Source: Variovorax sp. J22P240
Lineage (GTDB): Bacteria > Pseudomonadota > Gammaproteobacteria > Burkholderiales > Burkholderiaceae_C
Length of the DNA: 64,000 nt
Direction of reading: 5' to 3'
Assembly (NCBI RefSeq): GCF_030316855.1
Contig: NZ_JASZYR010000002.1
Span: 310,001 to 374,000, forward strand
Below are positions 29,454 through 39,115 of this stretch, one piece after another; position 1 is the stretch's first letter, and each line of letters begins with the position of its first letter. The notes under the pieces are model-generated. The model did not search any database, was not told where the DNA came from, and worked only from the letters and a program-made list of their open reading frames with translations. Made by a program: the position numbers and the translations under genes.

Positions 29454-30655
29454 CCACCCGCGTCCAGCAGCTGGGTGATGCACGGCGGGGCAAGCTCGCA
29501 GGCAACATGCTGGGATTCGGCCGCGCGCTGCGACGCGCCGGTGTGCGGACCGATTCCATGCGCATCGCGCTCGCCGCCGAGGCGGCCACGCTGGTCGGTG
29601 TCGACAACCGGCTCGACCTCGCGGCAGCGATGGAAGCCGTGATGATCAGCCGCGAGGAAGACCGCCTGGTCTTCCGCGAACTCTTCGACGCCTGGTTTCG
29701 CGACCCGGAGCTTGCCAACAAGCTGCTGGCCCAGATGCTGCCGAGCGCCGAAGGCAAGGCAGAACCGTCGAAGCGCCGGCCGCGCGTGCGCGAGGCACTC
29801 GCTGCGCCGCGCGATACGGTCAAGCCCGCGCAGACCGATCGCGAGGTCGACTTCGACGCCGCGATGACGGCGAGCGACCGGCTGCGGGTGCACCACGCAG
29901 ACTTCAACGCACTCGGCGCCGCGGAGTACCGGCTGGTCGAGCGCCTGGCTCGCGACATCGCGCTGCCGATCCCGACGTTGCCCGCACGGCGCCTGCGCCT
30001 GACCGGCGACGCCGGCGCCCATTCGCGCATGCACTGGCCCGGCGTACTGCACGAGGCGGCGCGCACCGGCGGAGAGATCATCCGGCTGCCGCGGTGGTCG
30101 CGCCGCAAGCAGCCATTGCCGCTGCTGGTGCTGGTCGATGTGTCCGGCTCGATGGAGCGCTATGCGCGCTTGCTGCTCGCCTTTCTTCATGCAGCGACTC
30201 GGCGTTCGGGACGGCGCGACGTTTTTGCGTTCGGCACTCACCTGACTGACCTGACGCCGGCTTTCCGCATTGCCGATACCGATGCGATGCTGGCCGCGGC
30301 AAGCGACGCCATCGACGACTTTGCCGGCGGCACGCGCCTCGGCGCATCGCTCGGTGAATTGCGTCGACGCCATGCCCGCCGCCTCACCGGACGCCGCACG
30401 CTGGTGCTGGTGATCAGCGACGGCCTGGACACCGGCGAGCCCGAAACGCTGGAGAACGAATTGCTCTGGCTCAAGCGCCATTCGCGGCGTGTGCTGTGGC
30501 TCAATCCGCTGCTGCGCTATGAAGGCTACGCGCCGCTCGCGCGCGGTGCGGCCATGTTGCACCGCCATGCAGACGCGATGCTCGCAGTCCACAATCTCAG
30601 TGCTCTGGAACAACTGGCGGCGAGTCTGGCCAAGTTGATGCGATCCGGCCGGTAG
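29450..30655 (+). CDS. VWA-domain protein (CoxE-like)
   Basis: 401 residues, start TTG overlapping the ATPase stop. The C-terminal von Willebrand A domain has a complete MIDAS start, LVDVSGSMERY, and later GGTRLGASLGEL and VLVISDGLDTGEP. CoxE proteins pair with the CoxD ATPase as a metal-dependent adaptor in assembly of the hydroxylase active site. The Arg/Ala-rich N-terminal half resembles other CoxE proteins. No signal peptide, so probably cytoplasmic. Confidence 0.9.
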   Translation: MTTRVQQLGDARRGKLAGNMLGFGRALRRAGVRTDSMRIALAAEAATLVGVDNRLDLAAAMEAVMISREEDRLVFRELFDAWFRDPELANKLLAQMLPSAEGKAEPSKRRPRVREALAAPRDTVKPAQTDREVDFDAAMTASDRLRVHHADFNALGAAEYRLVERLARDIALPIPTLPARRLRLTGDAGAHSRMHWPGVLHEAARTGGEIIRLPRWSRRKQPLPLLVLVDVSGSMERYARLLLAFLHAATRRSGRRDVFAFGTHLTDLTPAFRIADTDAMLAAASDAIDDFAGGTRLGASLGELRRRHARRLTGRRTLVLVISDGLDTGEPETLENELLWLKRHSRRVLWLNPLLRYEGYAPLARGAAMLHRHADAMLAVHNLSALEQLAASLAKLMRSGR

Positions 30656-30696
30656 TGCCGCCGCCCGCGCGATACAAGACATCAAAGGAATCCACC

Positions 30697-31305
30697 ATGG
30701 AAATGCTCGGCAATCGCAGGCTCGGCGTCACGCAACAGCAGGCGTGGGAAGCACTGAACGATCCTGAAACGCTGAAGAAATGCATCCCCGGCTGCGACAA
30801 GTTCGAGCTGACCGGCGAGAACCAGTACACCGTCGCGCTCGCCGTCAAGATCGGTCCCGTGTCGGCCAAGTTCAACGGCAAGGTCAGTCTCGCGGATATC
30901 GAGCCGCCCAATAGCTACAAGCTCTCGTTCGAAGGGCAGGGCGGCGTGGCGGGTTTCGCCAAGGGCTCGTCGAGCGTGTCGCTCAAACCGGTTGCGGACG
31001 GCAGCGAGGGCTGCGAACTCGACTACACGGTGCAGGCGCAGGTGGGCGGCAAGATCGCCCAACTGGGCCAACGCCTGATCGACGGTGCCGCGAAGTCGAC
31101 CGCCGACGATTTCTTCAAGCGCTTCGAAGCCGAGATGCAGAGCCGCTACGGCCCGCCGCCCGCGGAAACGCCGGCGGAGGAAGCGCCGGCGGAAAGGACT
31201 GGCGCCATGGCCGGGTTCATGCAGAAGCTCGGCATCGGCCGGAAGTCCGACAAGGCTGCGGACGAAAAGACAGACGAGAAGCCAAGCGAGAGGCCAGGCG
31301 AATAA
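30697..31305 (+). CDS. CoxG-like SRPBCC protein
   Basis: 202 residues, carbon-monoxide-dehydrogenase subunit G type (SRPBCC/START fold). Typical segments: GNRRLGVTQQQAWEALNDP, LKKCIPGCDKFE, KIGPVSAKFNGKVSLADIEPP and GGKIAQLGQRLIDGAAK. In studied cox clusters CoxG helps dock the enzyme to the membrane. The last ~45 residues are an Ala/Glu/Pro-rich then Lys/Asp-rich low-complexity tail (SDKAADEKTDEKPSERPGE), possibly membrane- or partner-contacting. The ATG at 30697 follows AAGGA; the open extension upstream is unlikely. Confidence 0.9.
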   Translation: MEMLGNRRLGVTQQQAWEALNDPETLKKCIPGCDKFELTGENQYTVALAVKIGPVSAKFNGKVSLADIEPPNSYKLSFEGQGGVAGFAKGSSSVSLKPVADGSEGCELDYTVQAQVGGKIAQLGQRLIDGAAKSTADDFFKRFEAEMQSRYGPPPAETPAEEAPAERTGAMAGFMQKLGIGRKSDKAADEKTDEKPSERPGE

Positions 31306-31331
31306 GGCGCCTCGGAAAGCAGGAAACAGAC

Positions 31332-32339
31332 ATGGAAAACCTCGACGTCATGGTGCTTCGCACCTTGCGCGACTGGCGACAGGCCGGTCGCCGTGCGCTG
31401 CTCTCCACGGTGGTGCGCACGTGGGGATCGTCGCCCCGGCCGATCGGTTCGATCATGGCGCTGGCCGAGGACGGCGCGGTCGTCGGCTCGGTGTCGGGCG
31501 GCTGCATCGAAGACGACTTGATCGCGCGCTACAGCCGCGCGCACGGTGGCGATGGCGCGATGCCATCCGGCGCACCGGCGCTCGTCAAGTACGGCATCAC
31601 CGCCGACGAGGCGCATCGCTTCGGGTTGCCGTGCGGCGGCACGCTGGAACTGCTGCTCGAATACGATCCCGATCCCGCTTCGCTTGCGACGCTCGTCGCC
31701 GCGCTCGAGCAGGGACGGCTGATGCAGCGCACGGTGTCGCTCGCCGATGGCGCCGTCAAGCTGGCCGAGGCGGCATCGCCCGCCGAGCTGACGGTGACGG
31801 ACTCGGAACTGGTCAACACCTTCGGCCCCGAGTACCGCATGCTCCTGATCGGCGCCGGCCAACTGGCCGAATACCTCGCGACGATGGCGAAGTTCAGCGG
31901 CTTCGCAGTCACCTTGTGCGACCCGCGCACGGAGTACCACACGGCCTGGTCCTTGCCGGGCGTGACCATTACCACTGAAATGCCCGACGACGCGGTGACG
32001 GCCTTCAGGCCGGATCGCCGAACCTGCGTGGTCGCGCTCACGCACGACCCGAAGCTCGACGATCTCGCATTGCTCGAAGCCTTGAACAGCGAGGCCTTTT
32101 ACGTCGGCGCCATCGGCTCCCGCCGCAACGCCGAGGCGAGGCGCGAACGCATGATCGATCACTTCGACCAGACCGAAGCGTCGCTGGCGCGCCTGCGTGG
32201 GCCGATCGGCATCTACATCGGCAGCAAGACGCCGCCGGAGATCGCGGTGAGCGTGATGGCGGAGATCCTGGCAGTGAAGAATGCAGTTGCGCTGCCGCGG
32301 GAGGCTGCGGTTGCCGTGGCCAAGGCGGCCGTCGAATAA
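31332..32339 (+). CDS. XdhC/CoxF-family molybdenum cofactor insertion protein
   Basis: 335 residues. N-terminal XdhC/CoxI domain with STVVRTWGSSPRPIGSIMA and GSVSGGCIEDDLI; C-terminal Rossmann-like domain with LLIGAGQLAEYLATMA, VVALTHDPKLDD and YVGAIGSRRNAEARRER. Such proteins bind the Mo cofactor, promote sulfuration and insert it into xanthine dehydrogenase-family enzymes. It lies 26 bases after the CoxG-like gene and is the last gene of the cox operon, converging on a small membrane protein gene. Confidence 0.9.
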   Translation: MENLDVMVLRTLRDWRQAGRRALLSTVVRTWGSSPRPIGSIMALAEDGAVVGSVSGGCIEDDLIARYSRAHGGDGAMPSGAPALVKYGITADEAHRFGLPCGGTLELLLEYDPDPASLATLVAALEQGRLMQRTVSLADGAVKLAEAASPAELTVTDSELVNTFGPEYRMLLIGAGQLAEYLATMAKFSGFAVTLCDPRTEYHTAWSLPGVTITTEMPDDAVTAFRPDRRTCVVALTHDPKLDDLALLEALNSEAFYVGAIGSRRNAEARRERMIDHFDQTEASLARLRGPIGIYIGSKTPPEIAVSVMAEILAVKNAVALPREAAVAVAKAAVE

Positions 32340-32349
32340 GGGTGCGGAA

Positions 32350-32577
32350 TCAGCGCTTGCTGGAGTGGAAGAGCCCACCGAGAAAGGTGGAGTTCCGCCC
32401 CATCGCCCTCTGCACGTCCTTCGATTCGCGCGCTTCGATCTTGGCCATCGAGAAGACGAAAAAGGCTGCAACGAGCACCACGCAGACACCGGCCGCGATC
32501 AACAGTCCTATCCACGATCCCAGGTAGAAGGCCAGGGCAAGGACCCCGATATTGGCAAGCAGGACGATGGCGCGCAT
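32350..32577 (-). CDS. small membrane protein, unknown
   Basis: 75 residues from the ATG at 32577, with two predicted membrane helices (AIVLLANIGVLALAFYLG and LIAAGVCVVLVAAFFVFSM) joined by a short turn and a charged C-terminus (KIEARESKDVQRAMGRN). No family recognised. An extended reading from 32628 is possible but adds a non-typical N-terminus. Convergent with the XdhC gene, 10 bases apart. Confidence 0.65.
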   Translation of the reverse strand: MRAIVLLANIGVLALAFYLGSWIGLLIAAGVCVVLVAAFFVFSMAKIEARESKDVQRAMGRNSTFLGGLFHSSKR

Positions 32578-32649
32578 AGCCGGACAGGCTATCAGAGAAG
32601 CCCCCGCAACCAGCGTGAAATAGTGCACAGAACGCGCAGGCTTGCCGGT

Positions 32650-34320
32650 CTATTCCGCGGCGCCGGAACGACTGCCTGAGCGGCCGTCGAATGCACTGAG
32701 CAGCACGGACGTGAGGCCATGCATCGACATGAGCGAAGGCTGCATCGGCAGCAGGCCTGGTGTGAAGCCGGCGGCTTCGAGGCGCTGCAGGAGCTGCGGG
32801 TCGGCGCTGATGATGTGAACAGGTACATCCCACGATGCGTCACGGCCACTCACGCTCGCCATCGGCTGATGGTCGCCGATCACGATCGTCAGCATGTTCG
32901 GCGGCGCGTGGCCTGACAGGTAGTCGCCCAGCCATTCGAAGGTGTAGGCCAGCGAATCGAGATAGGCGGGCACCGGCTCCAGCCACGACAAGGGCTCGGC
33001 CACGGCATGCGCCACCTGGTCTTGCGCGTACGCATCAGCGCGAAGTAGTCGGTCCCAGTCGGGCACATAGGGCGCCAGGGGGCGAAACGGCGCGTGGCTG
33101 GCCAGGGTCGGGAAGACGATCAGGCGCGGCGCGCGTGTGGCGGGTGAGGCGGCCAGCTCCTGCGCCTGCACCAACGCGACCGAGGCCTGGTCCGGGATGC
33201 GCCAATGCCCGAAATCCGGGCCGCGATAGCCCATGTTGGTAGCGTCGACGTAGCGGTCGAAGGCGTAGAAGCTGCCTTCGGGCCAGGGCCGCTGCAGGCC
33301 CGGCATCCAGCTTACGGTTCGGTAGCCGTGGGCCTTGAAGTGCCGCACCAGCGTGGGTCGCTCCGTCGCGAGCAGCAGTTCGTAGTTCCCAGGCTTCTGC
33401 ATGTCGACACCGCTCAGCAGTTCGGCGTGGGCGAGCCAGGAGGCACCGCCGTAGGTCGGCGATCGCACACGCCCCGAAACAACCTGTCGTCCGCCGGCCC
33501 GCAGGGCTTCGGCCAGCCGCGCACGGTGTGACGCGAGCCTGGCGGCCTGGTCGGGGGCGTCGAGGGTCGTCACGCCGTAGGACTCCGCGAAGATCAACAG
33601 AACATCGGCGCCGCCGAGTCCTCCCAGGTGCGTGTCGAAGGCCGGGCTGGGCGACAGGCGCGAGGCGATACTGCCCGGCCACAGTTGCCCTGCGAGCAAC
33701 TCGGCCTGTCTGGCGATGATGGGCGCGACCGGCATCGAAAAGAACCAACGCGTGTCGCGCCCACCCATGCCGTGCATGGCGAAAATCCCCAGCAGCAGTG
33801 CGCCGAAGACGCCGATCGCCGGACGCGGCCGGTGCCATGCGAGTTCGCGCGCCATGGCAGCCCAGCAATGGTGAGCGACGCGGTACGCCAGCCACACGAC
33901 GGCCAGAATGATTGCCGCACCCAGGGCGATCTGCCATTCCGCAGCATTGCCCATGCGAAGCACGTCGAACAGATGACGGCCGTCCCAGTACAGGTTGATC
34001 TCCCGGCCGAAGACGGCCGATGCAGTCACCTCTACATAGCGCGTGACAACCCAGAAGGTGGTGAGCGCGGCCAGCGCGCGCAGCATCCGGGCGCTCGCGG
34101 CGCCTCGCGCGGCCAGCCACGCCGTGAGCGCGAGCGTTGCCATGCACAACTCGAAGGACAGACGCAGCCCCGGTCGCGCCCACAGCGTCGGCCAGATGTT
34201 CTCCAGCGTGAACATCGCATTCAGCATGGCGAAGGGCAGGCCGAAGCGCAGCAGCCATCGCGTCCATCCGGGCCATGGCACCGCCCCGGTCCGCGGTGAG
34301 TGCCGGGCGCCGGCGATCAT
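32650..34320 (-). CDS. membrane-anchored sulfatase / phosphoglycerol transferase-like protein
   Basis: 556 residues. Four to five N-terminal membrane helices (to ~210) precede a periplasmic sulfatase-fold domain: metal-binding VLLIFAESYGV, SPTYGGASWLAHAELLSG in the nucleophile region, and VIGDHQP near the C-terminus, as in LTA-synthase-like and phosphoethanolamine-transferase-like enzymes. It probably transfers or hydrolyses a phospho-head group at the outer face of the inner membrane. Its ATG overlaps the YceI stop (ATGA), and YceI overlaps the CDP-alcohol transferase, so the three form one translationally coupled unit. Confidence 0.8.
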   Translation of the reverse strand: MIAGARHSPRTGAVPWPGWTRWLLRFGLPFAMLNAMFTLENIWPTLWARPGLRLSFELCMATLALTAWLAARGAASARMLRALAALTTFWVVTRYVEVTASAVFGREINLYWDGRHLFDVLRMGNAAEWQIALGAAIILAVVWLAYRVAHHCWAAMARELAWHRPRPAIGVFGALLLGIFAMHGMGGRDTRWFFSMPVAPIIARQAELLAGQLWPGSIASRLSPSPAFDTHLGGLGGADVLLIFAESYGVTTLDAPDQAARLASHRARLAEALRAGGRQVVSGRVRSPTYGGASWLAHAELLSGVDMQKPGNYELLLATERPTLVRHFKAHGYRTVSWMPGLQRPWPEGSFYAFDRYVDATNMGYRGPDFGHWRIPDQASVALVQAQELAASPATRAPRLIVFPTLASHAPFRPLAPYVPDWDRLLRADAYAQDQVAHAVAEPLSWLEPVPAYLDSLAYTFEWLGDYLSGHAPPNMLTIVIGDHQPMASVSGRDASWDVPVHIISADPQLLQRLEAAGFTPGLLPMQPSLMSMHGLTSVLLSAFDGRSGSRSGAAE

Positions 34321-34910
34321 TTGCGCTGGGCCTCGAACTCGATGATGAGCGGTATCTCGTCGCCAACCCACTCGTTGCTCACGCCGTAGTTCATTCCGTA
34401 GCTGCTGCGCTTGAAACTGCCGCGTGCCGACACGCCCATCGTGTAGACCCTGTCGATGGGCGAGGGGCCGCTCTTGTTCCAGGTCGCGGTGAGCGTCAGT
34501 GGCTGTGGCTTGCCCAGCAGTTCGAGCTGGCCCGGGATCTCGAAGGTGCGGTCGCCGGTTCGCTTGGCGCTGGACGCGGTGAACACCATGCGCGGGAATT
34601 CGCTGGCGTTGAGGAAGTCGGCGCTCTTCAGATGCTGGTCGCGCCTGCCGTAGTTGCTGAAAACGCTCTGCGTGTCGACCTCGACGCGCAGGTTGCTCAA
34701 GGTGGCGGTGGCTTCGTCGAAGCTGTAGCTGCCGCGTGCCGCACGAAACATCCCGAGCACCTTGGCATAGCCGAGGTGATCGACCATGAAGGCGACGGTG
34801 ATGTGGTTCGGGTCCAGCTCGTAGCGCGCCGGCTCGGCCCGCACCGGCGAAGCCAGTGCCATCAGCGAGAACAGGGTGACGCACAGTCTCCGGATCGGCG
34901 GCGCATTCAT
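34317..34910 (-). CDS. YceI-family periplasmic protein
   Basis: 197 residues with a signal peptide ending near SPVRA (residue ~25). The YceI lipocalin-like barrel is clear: RYELDPNHITVAFMVDHLGYAK, then a later LKSADFLNASEFPRMVFTAS and LTLTATWN. YceI proteins bind isoprenoid-type or amphiphilic lipids in the periplasm. Start and stop both overlap neighbours by ATGA. Here it may carry a lipid or isoprenoid substrate between the membrane transferase and the sulfatase-like enzyme (inference). Confidence 0.9.
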   Translation of the reverse strand: MNAPPIRRLCVTLFSLMALASPVRAEPARYELDPNHITVAFMVDHLGYAKVLGMFRAARGSYSFDEATATLSNLRVEVDTQSVFSNYGRRDQHLKSADFLNASEFPRMVFTASSAKRTGDRTFEIPGQLELLGKPQPLTLTATWNKSGPSPIDRVYTMGVSARGSFKRSSYGMNYGVSNEWVGDEIPLIIEFEAQRK

Positions 34911-35689
34911 GGTTCGACCTCCAAGGGGGAACGGTGACGACGGGCCAGCCAGACGATGTCCACTGCGAAGGATGCAGCCAGGGCGGCCAGGCTGGCCGCG
35001 GCAATGGACTGGCTCCACGCGAGCGGAATGATCGGCCCGAGGCACACGATCAGGCTGGTGATCTGCACCACGCACACGGCCTTGCGGCGCTGGCTCGGCG
35101 GTAGAGGCCGCGCCAGCCATGGCCAGGCCTTGGCGGCCAGCACGAATACGTAGCGCATGAGACCAGCCGCAATGATCCATAGGCCGGCCTTGTCGAAATG
35201 AATCACCAGCAGGCTCAGGACGAGCACCATCAGCGCATCCGTCTCCATGTCGAAGCGCGCGCCGAATTCGCTGGCGATGCCATGAGTGCGTGCCAATGGG
35301 CCATCCAGCGCGTCGAGCAGCGCTGCGGTCGTGGCGATGACGATGGCGGCCCAGGCGATCGGCGCGACGTCGGCAGTGGGCTCGCCAATTCCGGCCGCGA
35401 GCAGTGCCACGAGCGTCAGGCGCAACAGCGTCACGCGGTTGGCCGGGCCGAAACGCAGATTCGGCGAATGGTCCGGAAGCCCGCGCAGGACGATCGCGAA
35501 CGCCACGACAAACACGCTCACTGCCTTGATGTGAAACCAGGGACCGAGCGCAGCCAGCAGCCCGGCGCCGCCGGCGATCAGCGTCAGCAACACGAGGCAG
35601 GCCAGTGCCTCCCCCCATGCATCGCGACGCAACGCAGCAGCATGGCTTGACGGGAATACGCGACGGTCATTGGAGGACTGCGAAGTCAT
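34907..35689 (-). CDS. CDP-alcohol phosphatidyltransferase-family membrane protein
   Basis: 260 residues, about six membrane helices. The diagnostic motif D-G-x2-A-R-x8-G-x3-D-x3-D is intact in DALDGPLARTHGIASEFGAR followed by FDMETD. The enzyme transfers a phospho-group from a CDP-alcohol to an acceptor alcohol; the particular substrate cannot be read. The ATG at 35689 is the first sensible start; longer readings run into the divergent gene. First gene of the minus-strand unit, 65 bases from the divergent dehydrogenase. Confidence 0.88.
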   Translation of the reverse strand: MTSQSSNDRRVFPSSHAAALRRDAWGEALACLVLLTLIAGGAGLLAALGPWFHIKAVSVFVVAFAIVLRGLPDHSPNLRFGPANRVTLLRLTLVALLAAGIGEPTADVAPIAWAAIVIATTAALLDALDGPLARTHGIASEFGARFDMETDALMVLVLSLLVIHFDKAGLWIIAAGLMRYVFVLAAKAWPWLARPLPPSQRRKAVCVVQITSLIVCLGPIIPLAWSQSIAAASLAALAASFAVDIVWLARRHRSPLEVEP

Positions 35690-35754
35690 CGTCTTAAGAT
35701 CGCTTCCATCGGCTTGAACAGGGTCGCTCGCGGACAGCGAGCGCTGAAAGCAGC

Positions 35755-36753
35755 ATGCCAGCATATCCGTCCCGCGAAGTTTCAGGTGAGTCAAGGGCTT
35801 GCTGGATCGAGGCGCCCGGCCGGGCGGCGATCCGCAGTGCCGGCGTGCATGCCCCCGCCGCCGGCGACGTACTGGTGCGCGCGCTGCACAGCGGCATCAG
35901 CCGCGGCACCGAGATGCTCGTGTACCGGGGCGAGGTGCCGGCCACCGAGTTCGAGCGGATGCGGGCGCCGTTCCAGGAGGGTGATTTTCCGGGGCCGGTG
36001 AAGTACGGCTATGCCAGCGTCGGTATCGTGGAGCAGGGGGCGGAGGCGCTCTTGGGCCGCACCGTCTTCTGCCTCTATCCGCACCAGACCCGCTACGTCG
36101 TGCCGGCCCATGCCCTGCACCTGCTGCCTGAAGGCGTGCCCGCGCCGCGTGCGGTACTGGCGGCCAACATGGAGACCGCCGTCAATGCCTTGTGGGATGC
36201 GGGGCCTCGCATCGGCGATCGCATCGCGGTCGTGGGCGGGGGGGTGGTGGGCCTTCTCGTCGCATGGCTCGCGGGCCGGCTGCCGGGTTGCGCGGTCGAG
36301 CTGATCGATTTGAATCCCTCGCGTCGACAGGTGGCTGAAGTCCTGGGCGTGGCCTTTGCAAGCCCGGAGGGTGCCAAGCCGGACGCGGACCTCGTCGTAC
36401 ATGCGAGCGGCAGCGCGCAAGGGCTTGTCACCGCCTTGCGCCTGGCGGCGTTCGAGGCCACGGTCATCGAGATGAGCTGGTACGGCCGGCGCGAAGTCGC
36501 GCTTCCGCTGGGGGAAGCTTTCCACGCGCAGCGCCTCACGCTCAAGAGCTCGCAAGTGGGCCATGTGGCCGTTGTCCAGCGTTCGCGCTGGAGCCACCAC
36601 CGCCGGCTCGCGCTCGCCTTGTCGCTGTTGCGCGATCCGGTGCTCGACGCGCTCATCACCGACAGCGCCCCATTCGACGAGTTGCCCGCGGTGCTCGGCC
36701 GCCTGGCCACTGCCGCACCAGACACCTTGTGCCAGCGTATCGACTACTCCTGA
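35755..36753 (+). CDS. zinc-type alcohol dehydrogenase-like protein
   Basis: 332 residues, MDR superfamily. N-terminal GroES-like domain includes [24 protein letters not shown](P)-binding Rossmann motif is [18 protein letters not shown]. The structural-zinc cysteine cluster is absent, and the catalytic zinc ligands are not obvious, as in bacteriochlorophyllide-dehydrogenase-like members. Start at 35755, divergent to the CDP-alcohol enzyme. It is 9 bases ahead of the PTPS-like gene, suggesting that both act on one metabolite. Confidence 0.82.
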   Translation: MPAYPSREVSGESRACWIEAPGRAAIRSAGVHAPAAGDVLVRALHSGISRGTEMLVYRGEVPATEFERMRAPFQEGDFPGPVKYGYASVGIVEQGAEALLGRTVFCLYPHQTRYVVPAHALHLLPEGVPAPRAVLAANMETAVNALWDAGPRIGDRIAVVGGGVVGLLVAWLAGRLPGCAVELIDLNPSRRQVAEVLGVAFASPEGAKPDADLVVHASGSAQGLVTALRLAAFEATVIEMSWYGRREVALPLGEAFHAQRLTLKSSQVGHVAVVQRSRWSHHRRLALALSLLRDPVLDALITDSAPFDELPAVLGRLATAAPDTLCQRIDYS

Positions 36754-36762
36754 AAGGTCTCC

Positions 36763-37176
36763 ATGTACAGCGTCAACGTCCGCGACCACTTCATGATCGC
36801 CCACAGCTTTCGCGGCGAGGTGTTCGGCCCCGCCCAGCGCCTGCATGGTGCGACCTACGTGGTCGACCTCGAACTTCGCCGCGTCGAACTGGACGCCGAT
36901 GGCGTGGTGGTCGACATCGCGCTCGCGACCGAGGTGTTGCGCGGCGTGCTGAGCGAACTCAACCTGCGCAACCTCGACGACGATCCCGCGTTCGAGGGAA
37001 AGAACACGACCACCGAGTTCATGGCGCGCGTGATCTTCGATCGCATTGCCGACCGCATTGCCAAGGGCGAACTCGGACCCCACGCAAGCGAACTGTCAGC
37101 ATTGCGCGTGAGGCTCAACGAATCGCATGTGGCCTGGGCGGCCTACGAGGGCGCCTTGTCGGCGCGCGCTGGTTGA
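36763..37176 (+). CDS. 6-pyruvoyl-tetrahydropterin synthase / QueD-like protein
   Basis: 137 residues of the PTPS/6-carboxytetrahydropterin synthase family (T-fold). His ligands expected for the zinc site are present in the N-terminal [31 protein letters not shown], a pattern of H-x..H-G-HxY type in which the final H-G-H becomes LHGATY, so one zinc His is changed. The C-terminal half has [20 protein letters not shown], the family's NPTaEnia equivalent. Not next to queosine genes, so a role in a modified pterin is more likely than queuosine synthesis. Stop overlaps the TTG of the glycosyltransferase. Confidence 0.82.
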   Translation: MYSVNVRDHFMIAHSFRGEVFGPAQRLHGATYVVDLELRRVELDADGVVVDIALATEVLRGVLSELNLRNLDDDPAFEGKNTTTEFMARVIFDRIADRIAKGELGPHASELSALRVRLNESHVAWAAYEGALSARAG

Positions 37177-38237
37177 ACACTCGCTGCGCCTTTCTCGTGC
37201 CGGGAGACCTGAACACCCGAACGGGTGGCTACACCTACGACCGGCACGTCATCGATGGACTGCGCGCCCGACGATGGCAGGTCGATGTGCGTTCACTCGA
37301 TGGGGGCTGGCCCATGCCGAGTGCATCGGCGGAGGCGCTGGCGCGCCGCGTCGTCGAGGCCGTCCCCGATGGCGAACTCGCGGTGATCGATGGCCTTGCC
37401 TTCGGCGCGATGCCCGCATTGGCCGAAGCCCACGCGCAACGCCTGCGTTGGGTCGCGCTCGTTCATCACCCTTTGTCGCTGGAAACCGGGCTTGAGGCCG
37501 CCATGCGGCTCGCGCTGTTCGAGAGCGAACGACGCGCCTTGGCGACCGCGCGGGGCGTGATCGTGACCAGTCCTTCCACCGCGCGTGCGCTGGCTGCGTT
37601 CGACGTGCCCGCGTCGCGCATCGCCGTGGTCGAACCGGGAACCGAGCCGGCGCCGCTCGCGGCTGGATCGGGCTCTGGCGGGTTGTCGCTTCTTTGCGTG
37701 GCGACCGTGACGCCGCGCAAGGGCCACGGCCTTTTGATCGAAGCGCTCTCCGCATTGCGCGACCGGCACTGGACGCTGCATTGTGCCGGGAGCCTGACGA
37801 TGGATCCCGCATGTGCCAGCGCTTTCATCGAGGCCATCGAACGCCATCGTCTGGCCGAGAGGATTGTGCTTCACGGTGAGCAGGACGAGGCCGGCTTGAG
37901 GGCGCTTTATGCGGGCGCCGATGCGTTCGTGCTGCCGTCCTTTCACGAAGGCTACGGCATGGCGCTGGCGGAAGCCCTGGCACATGGACTGCCCGTGATC
38001 AGCACCAGCGCGGGCGCCATCCCGGACACCGTGCCCGCGGATGCCGGCGTGCTGGTGCCGCCCGGCGACGGCCTTGCTTTGCGCACAGCCTTGCAGCGTG
38101 TGATCGACGATGCCGACTGGCGCGCGCAGCTGTCGGAGGGCGCTCGCGCGGCGCGGCAACGGTTGCCAACGTGGGCGGACAGCGCCGCGCGTTTCGCAAC
38201 AGCTCTTCGCAGGTTTCAGGGAGCGACTGACACGTGA
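37173..38237 (+). CDS. family 4-type glycosyltransferase
   Basis: 354 residues, GT-B fold. N-terminal acceptor domain begins [21 protein letters not shown]-terminal donor domain has [13 protein letters not shown] and the EX7E region [20 protein letters not shown]. The TTG start at 37173 overlaps the PTPS stop (TTGA); the large upstream open extension is the PTPS shadow. It probably transfers an activated sugar to a small molecule made by neighbouring enzymes; pterin glycosides are one possibility, by analogy with cyanobacterial pterin glucosyltransferases. Confidence 0.85.
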   Translation: MNTRCAFLVPGDLNTRTGGYTYDRHVIDGLRARRWQVDVRSLDGGWPMPSASAEALARRVVEAVPDGELAVIDGLAFGAMPALAEAHAQRLRWVALVHHPLSLETGLEAAMRLALFESERRALATARGVIVTSPSTARALAAFDVPASRIAVVEPGTEPAPLAAGSGSGGLSLLCVATVTPRKGHGLLIEALSALRDRHWTLHCAGSLTMDPACASAFIEAIERHRLAERIVLHGEQDEAGLRALYAGADAFVLPSFHEGYGMALAEALAHGLPVISTSAGAIPDTVPADAGVLVPPGDGLALRTALQRVIDDADWRAQLSEGARAARQRLPTWADSAARFATALRRFQGATDT

Positions 38238-39115
38238 CCGGCTTCAGTGCCGACTGGCTCGCGCTGCGCGAGCCCTATGACCGCGAGGCGCGCGGCATGG
38301 CAGCGCGCTCGCTGAAGCTGAACGCGCTCGCCACACGTTTGCGCGGTGGTGATCCGACACTCGCGGTGCTCGACCTGGCCTGCGGAACGGGCGCGAACCT
38401 GCGTGAACTCGCACCGCGCCTTGCTGGATCGCAACGATGGATCCTGGTCGACCATGACCCGAAGCTGCTGGAGGCATTGCCAGGCGTGCTTGCGGCATGG
38501 GCGTTGGAGAACGGCTTATTGCTTGAGGCAAGAGCCACTTCCATGCGCATCGAAGGTCCGGGTTGGAAGGCCGAGGTACACCTCCTGTGCATCGACCTCG
38601 CGTTGCAACTCGGCGCTGTTCCCTTTGCCGGATCAAGGCTCGTTACCGCATCGGCGCTGCTGGACCTCGTCTCCGCATCCTGGCTGGACGCGCTGTTCGG
38701 CCGTGTTCGCTCGGCGGGCGCGGCCATGTTGTTCGGCCTGAATGTCGACGGCCGCGTCACCTGGGATCCGCCCATTGCCGGCGACGAGGAGGTGGATCGA
38801 CTCTTCGCTTCACATCAGCGTCGAGACAAGGGATTCGGTCCTGCACTCGGCGCCGACGCGGTGAGCGTTGCTGTCAGTCGTCTCCCTGCGATGGGATTTC
38901 GAGTTTCCCAGGCCAACAGCGACTGGCACATCGATGCCGGCGAAGAAGCACAAGCCGCGGCGATGCTGACCGCGATGGTGGAAGGCATGGGCACTGCGGC
39001 GATCGAGCAAGACCCGACGGCCCGAAGCTCGGTGAGCGAATGGATTCAGAGACGAATCGACGTCCTCGACAAGACCCGCCTGCGCATCGGGCACCAGGAG
39101 ATTCTGGCGGTCTAG
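38234..39115 (+). CDS. class I SAM-dependent methyltransferase
   Basis: 293 residues. Motif I is VLDLACGTGANLREL, followed by the acidic WILVDHDPKLLEAL; a later SALLDLVSASWLDAL resembles motif IV/post-I. The GTG start overlaps the glycosyltransferase stop (GTGA), so it is the fourth coupled gene of the plus-strand set. Methyl acceptor unknown; from context it may be the same glycosylated metabolite. Confidence 0.85.
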   Translation: MTGFSADWLALREPYDREARGMAARSLKLNALATRLRGGDPTLAVLDLACGTGANLRELAPRLAGSQRWILVDHDPKLLEALPGVLAAWALENGLLLEARATSMRIEGPGWKAEVHLLCIDLALQLGAVPFAGSRLVTASALLDLVSASWLDALFGRVRSAGAAMLFGLNVDGRVTWDPPIAGDEEVDRLFASHQRRDKGFGPALGADAVSVAVSRLPAMGFRVSQANSDWHIDAGEEAQAAAMLTAMVEGMGTAAIEQDPTARSSVSEWIQRRIDVLDKTRLRIGHQEILAV